From Stenocarpella maydis (lineage: Eukaryota > Ascomycota > Sordariomycetes > Diaporthales > Diaporthaceae), in NCBI GenBank assembly GCA_002270565.1, contig NQMI01000049.1, positions 168,315-232,314 on the forward strand: a stretch of DNA of 64,000 bases, given 5' to 3'. How positions within the stretch are numbered: the first letter of the stretch is position 1; the number at the start of each line of letters is the position of its first letter. The notes beneath the pieces are model-generated. The model worked only from the letters and a program-made list of their open reading frames with translations. It ran no database searches and was not told the DNA's origin. Both the position numbers and the translations under genes were made by a program. This document shows positions 55,048-64,000 of the stretch, in pieces.

Positions 55048-56416
55048 TCACGCCCACTTGCCGAGAAGGGCCATTAAACCAGCGCCGAGACACATACACC
55101 CAAAGGCCGAGAGTGTCATGCCGATGCTGCTCTTGCGCATCTCCGTATTGAACATGAACTCGTGGGCCATGAGCTCGACCAGTCCGGTATAAATCAGGAT
55201 GCCGGCGGAGATTGAATCGAAGACACCATTGACGGTCAGGGTCGTCAGGCTGCCCGGCTGGAGTGTCGACTTAACGCCGAGACCAGCAGTTATGGCTATC
55301 GGGGTCGAGAGGGCATAGGCGGTGCCTAAAACATAGGGCAGCCACTCTTTGCCCTGGGGCCACTGGGCAACGGCCAGACGCGAGCCAAGACCGAGACCTT
55401 CGAAGGATTGATGGAAGACAAGAACGATGTACAGGACAATGAACTCGTCGCCGGCCACAGCGAGGGTGAGGCCGATGAAAATGCTGTGGAAGATGACGCC
55501 GAACTCGAGAATGAACAAGGCCGTCATCTGCGCGGCAAAGGACTCGGGATCGATGTGCTCTCGCTTGTGGCCGAGGTGGTCCTCGCCTCCGGGCGGGTAG
55601 CTGACCTCGGTTGTGAAGCCGGACTGCGGGTTGCCGGCTGGGGCCGCAGCCGAGGTGTTGGGGCCCCGTCCGCTGCCAGTCTCCTCGTCGGCTCCTTTCT
55701 TATGGGACGGCGACATGACCTCCATTGGTGAGTCGTGGCTATGGCCTAGGTTGATGTTCCACTCAAACCTGCTCGCGAGCAATTCGATGAAAAACATGGT
55801 GAAGACAGTCCTGTGGGTCGAAGTCAGCCATCAAGACTGTCTGACAGACAGCGAAGACGACACATGATTCATGGCGGTCGAGGTTTGAGGATCCTCACAC
55901 AAGTATCCGTGAACCAAAACTGGAAATTGAAACAGGGAAAGAAGAGGCGAGCAGACTTGTGAAGCTACTCACATGAGAGCAATGCCCTCGGCCCAGGAAT
56001 AGGCCGTGATGGGGGAGTCATCGGGGAAACACGAGGAGCCGAGGGCCTCATTTGCAGGGGCGAGGAGGTGGATGAAGGCCGTGGCTATGATGACGCCAGA
56101 GCCAAAGTACTTTGCGACGAAGAAGGCCTTCTTGGGCACCTGCATACGTTCGGACCTAGCAAGCACGATGGGGACGACGGAGCCCAGGAGACTGCCGACC
56201 ATAATGACAAAGATGGAGCTGATGCGAAGCCCAAGGTCGCCATTGTACTCATTGCCGGAGTCTGGAGGTGCCGAGTGGTCAGCATGTTTCGGCCACGTTT
56301 GTTTGGTGTTTGGTTGGACGACGCATCAGGCCGGAGGTTTATACAACGGGCCGCATGCGAAGGGCCGGCATACCGCAATTCACGGTTACAGTGTAACCCG
56401 AGTCCTCGGCAGACAT
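55048..56416 (-). CDS. ZIP-family zinc transporter
   Basis: The predicted protein has 364 residues in three exons: 56416-56374, 56261-55973 and 55810-55048. Introns are 112 and 162 bp, joining TVTVNC/DSGNEYNGDLGLR and EGIALM/TVFTMFFIELLASRF. ZIP proteins import zinc (sometimes iron) into the cytosol. The N-terminus has the usual CDSGNEY motif, then membrane segments ISSIFVIMVGSLLGSVVPIV, KYFGSGVIIATAFIHLLAP and TVFTMFFIELL. A His-containing loop (GHSHDSP and HLGHKREH) follows. TM4 has HSIFIGLTLAV and TM5 has HQSFEGLGLG, with the metal-coordinating His and Glu. Three more segments end LGAGLMALLGKWA. Length fits fungal plasma-membrane Zrt-type transporters. The start at 56416 is the nearest ATG that keeps a normal N-terminus. 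Confidence 0.94.
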
Positions 56417-59400
56417 GGCGAGAATGGACCGGACCTGGTTGGGTACGAGGTCGAAGCCTGGGTGACTTGGTCGGCGGTGATGGTTGCGAGTTGGTGGAGG
56501 GAGAGAAAAGATGGCTAAAACTTTTTGAGGTCGCGGACCAAGATGAGTCAGGTAGGTATAACAAAGAGACGGGCGATGGAGCATGCGAGAGCGAAACGCC
56601 AAGTCTTTATCGATGCGCGATGGGTAAGAGAAGGAACAGCAACAGTTGGTTGTGAGGTGAAACTAGTTGTATGTCGGAGGGCAATGGAGGGGGCGCGAGG
56701 AGGAAGAGGAGGGCTGGGCAGGGCTTGTGCGGCTTGATATTCTTTTCTTAGCTCGCGAGGGCCTTGGGTGGGCATGGGCAACATCATGTCTGGATGGGCC
56801 CGCGTGGGGCAGAGAAGCAGAGCCTTGCGATACAGACACCTCTGGCCATCAAGGTGCTCTCACCCGGGGGGTGCAGAGCTAGCTGCCAGAGCCGCGAGAG
56901 CCCAGCCGCATGCGTCAGGTCGGCCATCTGGGCCATTGAGGCTTGCGTGATTGGCCACCCGACCGGGGGGGGGCCATGGCAGGATTCTGTGACGGGCCAA
57001 GCGAATTGTAAAAAAGGAAGAGGCAAGAACCTTGATGGACATGGTCTGAGCGTATCAGCGAACCGGCCCTACACGTCTTCTAAGTAGTGCATACACTCTC
57101 TGCAGACCACCACACCCTGCCGCGCTGGCCATGCAATTAATTCTCTCTCCTCGCTTACCTCATGCCCCATTAATAGCCAGGTAGGCATGCGTTGCATGCA
57201 TACGTGCATCGGAGAAACACACCAACACAATGCATTTCCAGGACCGGCCATCTCAACCCATATGGGATCGCCCCCAGCACAGACTCGAGGGAATAGAATG
57301 AGTCCATGCTGGACAAGAAATATACGTCAACGGCACAGACACTAGGCAAAGATCGGGCACCGAGACCAAAAGACTAACAAGTCCCATTTCAAGCTCCAGG
57401 CCAGAACCCATCCCAGAGGTAGTGTGGCCTTCAGTGGTGGGGGGCCACAGGCCCTCTTGGAAATGCTTGGTGAGCTTGTTGGCTCAATCCCAGCCGGCCA
57501 GCTCTGACCTCATTAGTTTCGACCATGTGAACACACCTGGTCGCGTATCCTGCAGCCAAGGTGGGCCGTGGGGTCCTGTCCGCGGGCGAGCCCAAGACTG
57601 ACCAAAGGTAAAAGAGGGCACAGGTGGGCCGTGAAACCCTTGGCTGCCACTGAAGACTTCACCAGGCGGCCCAGGTCAGATGATGGAGATGCATCAATCT
57701 GACCCCACGCCGCACCGCAGGCAAGCCCTGCACACGGGCTCAAGTCTCGCGCCAATTATTTCTTTTTGGTCGTGGGGTCTGTTGTTCCCCATCTTACTTC
57801 TCCTCTTATTACAGTAGTGAGTGCAAACCCGCCCACACCGAGGCCGGTATAGAGTGGAGAAGAAGAGAAACAAAGAAAAAAAAAAGGAACAAGAAAGTTC
57901 GAGTCCGTCCCTTGAGGCATTTGTCCAAAGCACGCGAGCGGCTCGCAAGCGTTGGAGTTGATCTCGGTGGCCCGATCTTTCGATGAGAACCCTGATGGAC
58001 ATCGTGGCCCGCTAACAAGGACAAGGGCTCTGTGGTGGAGGGGGTCTGGCGCAATTGGGATGTGCGACAGACGTCAACCGCACACGGGTGCGACGCCGCG
58101 GCTATACGTCCCGGTACCACGGAGACGGTAAAGAGGCTTGCGACTCTCTCGGCTTGGCAGCCAGTGGTCCCCACCAGATGTCCCTCATATCCCATCACGA
58201 CGGTGAGCTCGACGGGTGGCGGCGTGCTGCAGACGCCCGTCAGGTCGTCTCGGCGCTGCAGGACCCATCGATTATCCGAGGGCTTGGAAAGCTTCTTTCA
58301 GAGATGCCTTCCGTGCCTAACAGCACGTGGCCAGTGTCTCGGGTCAGGCCGCCTGGCACGCGGACTTGCTACAGGGTGAGTGATGATGCGCCTACCATCC
58401 GACTGGCCGGCCGCGGTCCGAGAACCTCCTCCGGCTAGGGGTCAGATAGGCAGGTCCGTACAAGTCGGCAACGCGACGCCGCTCTCACCCTTGCCTTCCG
58501 CCGTCGTGGTCAATGGGATCGACCAAGACCAGCAAAGACCAAGGGCGGTGAGCAATCATGCCGGTCAGACCGTGCGGGCTTTTGCCCATTCATGGACGCA
58601 CAGCATGGCTCGCTGGCTTTCAGAGGAAATTAGCATCCACCATCGCATTCAATGGGAAGGGGCCAGGCCCGATCACGAGTCCTCCCACTTCGTGTTGCTA
58701 CATCGCATGCACCACGCGTGGGTCCTGTCTCGTGTATGGATGATCCATGGCACCGACCCGGGACAACTGAAAATACCCCAGTGGACCAGTGGTGGTGCTT
58801 CTGGGCTTGATTGTGCCGCTGGCTGCAAGGTCAGAAGGACCGCAGCTCCGGCATTGACCAGGCAATAGCTGTGGGGCCTGGGGGGACAGTGGTAAGTGAT
58901 TGAGGCAGACTTGAGAGCGGTACGGCTGCTAGTGGGCTCACCACCTGCAGGATTCCGAAGACAGTGTGTTGTACGCGCCTTGAAGTTTGCTCCTCAGATG
59001 ACAAGGTATGCACCAAGGTAGAAGCACAACAGGCCGCAAAAGCCGGAATCTTGCTTGCCGAGTAATCCCATGCCTTCGGCGATTGACCCGTTTCGACACA
59101 CCGGCGTTGCGCCTGCCCAACGGTCTCGATCGACACAAATAAGCTAAGGTAGCTAGTCAGAATATACTTCAAAGGACGATATTGGCCCGCAATATACGCA
59201 GTTGAGTTTGTATTACAGCCCGTGGCGGTGACCAACAATCGTAGAGCCTAACCGGCTGGCATTAACGCGGCATGACCGTGTTCATGCCCAGGTAAGGGGT
59301 CCCACAGGTATCAGAGCAGAGATCCGCCATTCCATGTGGATTCACAGCACTCGCTTTCCCGGAACAAGAGCCCATGCCGCCAGACATCCTGTGCCGCTGT

Positions 59401-60637
59401 GACTCCGCGGAGAGTCAATTTGAAGCCCAAACGCGGTGGGACTGCACATAAAGAAGCGAGTGTTGCTGTGCTCCGCCGGCCCCGGAGCAAACACTTGTGT
59501 AAGATATCTCTTCAAACTTGCATGTGGCGTACAGTGGGCAAGCTTTTAGTGAAATTCCCTGGGCCTTGGCCAGTTATTTCTTGAAAAGTACCAGGCCCTC
59601 ATCAGATTGGGTGTAAGGGCTGTAATGCGACAGGGGAGGGGCATATCTGGCTGCCCAGCACATGACATGGCTGCGAGGACCCAGCGGCAATAGGCCAGAC
59701 TTGCTCCATTTTTGCAGAATCTTGTTCCGGCCGGGCAGACAAGAGGAGAGTCATCGGGTGGGGCCCATATTCCTGGCTTGGCTTGCCTGGGTGCATGTGC
59801 TGGGAGAATTCCGCCCTGGCTCGAGTACCGGCACAGACCGTCTCAAGCGCCGAAGCCAGAGGCGGATCTGGACCAGCAAATGGCTGCTGGATCTTGGCGT
59901 TCTTGTTGCAATAAAAGAACAATACCTATGGCTGAAGGGTCCTGACATGGCCACTGATGACCTCGGGAAGGCATGTTATGTGACTTCAACATATACATGG
60001 CCTCAGCCGAGCCCTTCAAGGACCTTGCCCCGAATCACGAGCGGCGGGCAGCATCCCACCCTGTGTAGAAAAATGCTTCTCAGCTTCAACAGGTCGAGCG
60101 ACCAGTTTGGCCAAGCCCTACACACGGTTCAGATCTTCGACCGCTGCCATCACCCTGAGACGACCTGCATGCACCTGGTATGGTCCAGGCCGCGGAAGAA
60201 GGAGGCCGTGATTGCAGCTGTGCAGTCTGAACAAGGAGCTCCGAGAAAAGGAGAGAAGTCGAGGTGAGGTTTACGTCTTGGGTTGGAGACTCAGCCAGCA
60301 GTTCTGTGCAAAGTGCTTACATGTGCCATTTCCCAGTTGTGATGCTTGAGAGTGGTCCCAAACACAGTCAGTCGGTGATCCTGTTGGTTCCAACGTCGTG
60401 ACCAATGTGGTGCAGGGTGGTCGTTCCGGTATGAATGTGAAAAGCGCAGACGTCGACGTCCCCAGTGCGTGAGGAGGGGCCACAACGACGAGTGCTGCGA
60501 TTGATGAAGGAAGTCAAGTAAGGCTCGGCTCGGGCCAAGCAGCGCGAGGGAGACAAGTCGCGAGGCGAGGTGCCTCATGAACGCTCGGGCCGTAAGAGGG
60601 ACCTCAGGCGGGCTGCCAGCCTCGAAGACAAGTCAAA
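56417..60637. other. 4.2 kb gene-poor stretch
   Basis: No gene is recognised. The left end must hold the ZIP promoter; an inverted pair of ACCTTGATGG words lies at 56846-56855 and 57029-57038. Open frames up to about 200 codons (for example 59662-60267 +) lack domain character. The right end borders the MITE-like element. Confidence 0.5.
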
Positions 60638-60639
60638 TA

Positions 60640-60854
60640 GGCTGGCCCAGTAGGCGTTTTGCGACAAAACCCCAATTTTGCACCTTTGGCCCCGCAACCC
60701 TGATATACTGACACCCCTACTGATATACCCAACCTCCTATTAACCACAACCATAACCCTAACCATAAGCTTTAATCTAACTTTAAAAATAAAATATTAAT
60801 ATATATAAAGAATAATATTTTATATTTCTAAATTTAATTATTAAGTCATATATA

Positions 60855-60900
<46 letters not shown>

Positions 60901-61239
60901 TATTAAATCTTTATTAATTAATTATTTAATATTAACATTATAATTTAATATAATTTATTTATTTAAATATTTTATAATTTAAATTTTCGTTTCTAAATAA
61001 AAAATAATATTAATCTTAAATTAGTAAATCAAAAATAATTACTTTATTTATATATTTATAATAATTTAATTAGATTTATAAAAACAAATTGAACTATAAA
61101 TATTAAAGTAGTAGCCTTAGTATATATATTAAGTGAAGGAGGTACTAAAGGTATAGGGTAAGTCTAGTATTAAAAAAAAGGGAGGTAGGGCAAAAGTGCA
61201 AAATTAGGGTTTTATTGCAAAACGGCTTCTAGGCCAGCG
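60640..61239. mobile_element. 600 bp MITE-like element with terminal inverted repeats, RIP-type AT-rich core
   Basis: The left end (60640-60692) and the reverse complement of the right end (61187-61239) match at 43 of the 52 positions compared (60641-60692). The conserved outer part is GCTGGCC and the inner parts are GTTTTGC, AAAAC and AATTTTGCAC. The ends are flanked by TA on both sides (60638-60639 and 61240-61241), as for Tc1/mariner/pogo-type target duplications. Six of nine mismatches are transitions and three are CA to TA, the signature of RIP in fungi. The core (about 60770-61140) is extremely AT-rich, with an (AT)n run at about 60859-60896 and no coding capacity. A telomere-like CCCTAACC word near 60755 lies inside. 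It is a non-autonomous element, probably dead. Confidence 0.82.
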
Positions 61240-61241
61240 TA

Positions 61242-61807
61242 GTCAAGGCTGGCGGGCTGTTTTTCATCCCCTTGTTTATTTTTTTGAAGTGGATGACCTT
61301 CACTTGCCCCCGCGCCAGTCATTCAAAGCCTAAGCCTAAGCCTCAGCCTTGTTCTCGGTTGACAATGCCAACACCTGCCCACCTTCAGAGACACGTCGTG
61401 TTCTCGTCTTCAAACAGGCCACTCACTGGTCGGTCAATCGCCCAGTGCACCAATCTTGGTTCCGACTGGTCGGGGTTGTGCTCCAACCACCATTGGATGG
61501 CTGTGTCCGCCCCAGGCGGCCCTTCCGAAGTGCCTGCCCCAGAGACGTGGGCTAGGTAGTAGGTAGGTCCGGCAGGTAGCTACCTGTCCCAGCCGCACGG
61601 CGGCCCTGGGGCCTCCAAGGCTCTGACTGGTGACTGGTGTGAGAGGGCAGCCGAGAGCGAGCTTCCCACACACTCAGGCCTCTCTGCTCATCAGCCTCAT
61701 CCGCATCCTCATGGCTCATTGGATGCACGGCTGCATCCCGCCTGGTTCGACTTGATGCCTGCTCATCCTCTCATTCCCCTTCCCCATCGCCCAATACCCA
61801 CCTCGCC
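61242..61807. promoter_or_regulatory. upstream region of JmjC-like gene
   Basis: The region lies between the MITE-like element and the ATG at 61808. It contains AAGCCTAAGCCTAAGCCTC-type short repeats near 61327 and a C/T-rich leader immediately before the ATG. The inserted element is thus only about 570 bp from the start codon. Confidence 0.45.
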
Positions 61808-64000
61808 ATGGCTTACCTGACCGGCGCGCCGGCTGCCTTCATGCCGCAGCCTCGTCCCGCCGCCCCTGAGCCCTTCTACAGCCAGGCTGTCTTCCGTGCA
61901 TTTGACGATGACCCATCCAGCACCGCGACGACGCCGCCGCCGCCGCCGCCTGCCTTCAGTCCACCAGAGGCCGCACCCACGCCTGCCTCTGCGCCTGCGC
62001 CTGCGCCTGCATCCGCAGCCCTATCTCACAACGGCAGCCAGTCGTCCCCGCCCCGTCCCAATGGCGCTCTCGTGACGCCCATCAACCCTTCCGAGCGTGA
62101 GATGGCCGAGGGGCTCATCCAGATGAGATCAGGCCTTGCGCCAACAGCCCTGACCCCCCCAGCCCACTACGCGCCCGCACGCACTCCGGTGCATCAGCAT
62201 CAGCACCCACACCCGCACCCGCACGAGACACCAACTGCCAACGGCCACAACTCTCTCATCCAAACAGGCCAAGAACCACATCTGATCGAGGCACCATCAC
62301 CTCTACCGCTTCCTTCACCCGTGGCGGCTCCAATACCACCAGCCCCATCGCCAGCATATGGTGCCCCGCCGCCGCCAGCCCTGGCCCATCGCCCAGCCGT
62401 GTCCACCTCCTCAGATGAGCCTACTGGCCGGCACTCTGATGACTTCTCTCTCGCCGATAACAGTGACACCACCATTACCGACCCTCAGGTCGACCGCCCC
62501 GAGGGACTTGCTGGTCTATCGCCTCAGTCCGGGCCTACTCTCACCCCTGCCCACGGTCCTTCTCATGAGAGCATCTCGACGGCTCCGCCGCGACCGGCAA
62601 GTACCAACGGCTCAGATCCACATGTCTTCAATGGCGCCCCTGGGGAAGCAGCGACCCTGGCACCCCCTATATTGCAACCACTGCTTGTGCACCCCGAGGC
62701 ACCAAGGCCGGGCACGCAATCACCAAGAAGCCGCCCGTACGACCCATCAGCGCCTATTCTATCATCTACTTTACCGCCAGTCCATGGGGGCCACTGTTGC
62801 TGCCGCGCGGTGCCCCAGTCGTTCTTGGCCGTCCTGGACGATGGGAAGTTCTCAGATATCGATACCCTAGCGAAGCTGTACGGTGCATGCCGGAACCACT
62901 TGTGCCCTGCACATCTGAGCGCATACGCACAGCTTATCACCGGTGCCCTTGAGGCAACTCGTTCGGTGACCCCCATGGCTGTCACGCCCCAGCCGGCCGT
63001 CGAGAGGGCGCCGCAGATGGATCAGCGTCCCTTGAGCTTTGAGGAGACCGGGTCCGGCACCAAGTGGACGGCTGTGCCCCGGAGGAGACGCGCGACATCG
63101 ATACCTGGAATCGACGAGATTGAGCTTGAACTGCCCCCAAAGAGGCGGCGGCTGGCCGCCGACGATCCTGTGTCCAAGACCGAGGCGCAATCACCTCCAG
63201 GACATGGCCGTCCTGACTTCTGGAACAAACCACAATCGCACTCCACTGACTGCCGGCCCCAAGCCGACGTGGCGTTCAACGAGGAGTTCCGGCGCAAGGT
63301 TCTTGCTGAGTTGGAGCACGAGTTCACCGACCGTAAGGAGGACGACTGGTCTCGTGGTGAAACGACAAATAGATATATTCACGCTATACTCTCAAAGTGC
63401 GAGCACCCAAATACGGACGTCAGGAAGGGCCATATTGATGTCGGCTTCCTGAATTCCCAAGAGGCTTCTACGATACTAGAGCGGGGTACCGAACGGCTTC
63501 CGATCATCACCACAGGTCAACAGCAGTTCAAGTGGACCGGGAGCGAACGCCCGATAGCGCAACTCTTCAAGCGCATGGAAGACCTGAGCAGACAGGTGTC
63601 GGTGCAGATACCTTCTCACAGCTTTGACCTGCCGTCATACGAAACGAAAAGTTTGAGTGCCATCCGGGACCGCTTCCTCCGGGGCGAGGTTTCGCGAGAT
63701 CCATGGAATATCCTCGATCTCCGAAGTCCCCTCCCACCCTCGATACTGCCGTCCTTCCTTACGGGCGAAAACTGTCAGCTTCTCCCCCGGATCCGCGATG
63801 CATTGCTGGAAGGCCACTGCGCGGAGCGGATCAAGGCAACCCGGGTGGAGTGGAATGAGTGGACGGAGCTGCTCGAGTGGGTTTTGATGTCTGAGGGGGG
63901 CCACAACACGGCACCACACATGGACAGTCACGGCTGGTCGACGTGGATCACCATCCAGGAGGGTAATTTTGGTTTTGGGTGGCTTGCACGACCGACCGAT
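61808..64000 (+). CDS. JmjC-like domain protein with long Pro-rich N-terminus (partial, runs off right edge)
   Basis: One frame is open for 731 codons from ATG 61808 (MAYLTGAPAAFMPQPRP) to the last base without a stop, strong evidence of coding. Residues 1 to about 320 are Pro/Ala/Ser/His-rich and disordered, with PPPPPP and HQHQHPHPHPH runs. At about 325-375 a Cys/His segment appears (HGGHCCCRAVPQ, LYGACRNHLCPAHLSAYAQL). A basic nuclear-type cluster (PPKRRR) lies at about 440. The end of the visible part reads VEWNEWTELLEWVLMSEGGH, then NTAPHMDSHGWSTWITIQEG and FGFGWLARPTD, matching fungal JmjC-fold proteins, where the HMD is the start of the iron-binding HxD...H motif. The rest of the fold lies beyond the window. 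Whether it is an active Fe(II)/2-oxoglutarate demethylase cannot be judged. Confidence 0.82.
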   Translation, partial: MAYLTGAPAAFMPQPRPAAPEPFYSQAVFRAFDDDPSSTATTPPPPPPAFSPPEAAPTPASAPAPAPASAALSHNGSQSSPPRPNGALVTPINPSEREMAEGLIQMRSGLAPTALTPPAHYAPARTPVHQHQHPHPHPHETPTANGHNSLIQTGQEPHLIEAPSPLPLPSPVAAPIPPAPSPAYGAPPPPALAHRPAVSTSSDEPTGRHSDDFSLADNSDTTITDPQVDRPEGLAGLSPQSGPTLTPAHGPSHESISTAPPRPASTNGSDPHVFNGAPGEAATLAPPILQPLLVHPEAPRPGTQSPRSRPYDPSAPILSSTLPPVHGGHCCCRAVPQSFLAVLDDGKFSDIDTLAKLYGACRNHLCPAHLSAYAQLITGALEATRSVTPMAVTPQPAVERAPQMDQRPLSFEETGSGTKWTAVPRRRRATSIPGIDEIELELPPKRRRLAADDPVSKTEAQSPPGHGRPDFWNKPQSHSTDCRPQADVAFNEEFRRKVLAELEHEFTDRKEDDWSRGETTNRYIHAILSKCEHPNTDVRKGHIDVGFLNSQEASTILERGTERLPIITTGQQQFKWTGSERPIAQLFKRMEDLSRQVSVQIPSHSFDLPSYETKSLSAIRDRFLRGEVSRDPWNILDLRSPLPPSILPSFLTGENCQLLPRIRDALLEGHCAERIKATRVEWNEWTELLEWVLMSEGGHNTAPHMDSHGWSTWITIQEGNFGFGWLARPTD

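Noticed and set aside
60750..60775. telomere-like CCCTAACC words
   Set aside because: Only one or two imperfect units occur inside the MITE-like element; this is not a telomere or an interstitial array.
1..64000. CRISPR arrays, bacterial operons, ribosome binding sites, rRNA genes
   Set aside because: The window is eukaryotic; no regularly spaced repeats or rRNA signatures were seen.

Overview
The window reads as nuclear DNA of a filamentous ascomycete, most likely a Sordariomycete. Coding DNA is GC-rich. Most genes carry short introns (about 50 to 200 bp) with GTRNGT donors and CTRAY-type branch sites. Conserved fungal proteins are recognisable throughout, and the only strongly AT-rich block is a 600 bp inverted-repeat element that looks RIP-mutated. 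I cannot name the species. All exon boundaries were inferred by hand from splice motifs plus restoration of conserved protein frames.

Layout. 1-4.4 kb: no intact gene. A broken CYP505-type P450:reductase fusion lies on the minus strand, split by a polypurine tract. 4.4-9.1 kb: CAF120-like PH-domain protein (-). 9.1-15.9 kb: a 6.8 kb gene-poor stretch. 15.9-18.9 kb: PTC7-like mitochondrial PP2C phosphatase and the rRNA-processing factor UTP23 (both +). 20.1-23.2 kb: large protein with two tandem four-cysteine zinc modules (-). 24.1-26.7 kb: oligosaccharyltransferase catalytic subunit STT3 (-). 28.0-31.3 kb: ATP synthase subunit e (-) divergent from cytoplasmic dynein intermediate chain (+). 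31.9-35.8 kb: two-RRM organellar-type RNA-binding protein and the peroxisomal import receptor PEX5 (both +). 36.7-49.3 kb: seven minus-strand genes in a row, namely REX1-like exonuclease, SET/MYND protein, AKR8-type reductase, CCCH zinc-finger protein, tubulin cofactor E and a peroxisomal enoyl-CoA hydratase 2 (six clear identities, with REX1 first). 50.1-51.3 kb: uncharacterised basic protein (+). 54.1-56.4 kb: a tiny three-exon metallothionein (+) facing a ZIP zinc transporter (-). 56.4-60.6 kb: gene-poor. 60.64-61.24 kb: a MITE-like element with about 52 bp terminal inverted repeats and TA flanks. 61.8-64.0 kb: a long Pro-rich open frame ending in a JmjC-like fold, cut by the window edge.

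Functional links. The genes are mostly unrelated housekeeping loci. Two sets connect. First, PEX5 lies about 12 kb from an enoyl-CoA hydratase ending in Ser-Lys-Leu, the signal PEX5 recognises. Second, the metallothionein and the ZIP transporter form a convergent pair, joining metal buffering with metal uptake. The most unusual items are the metallothionein with microsatellite-filled introns, the RIP-type MITE, the polypurine-split P450 relic, the tandem zinc-module protein, and a PEX5 without any canonical WxxxF/Y motif.
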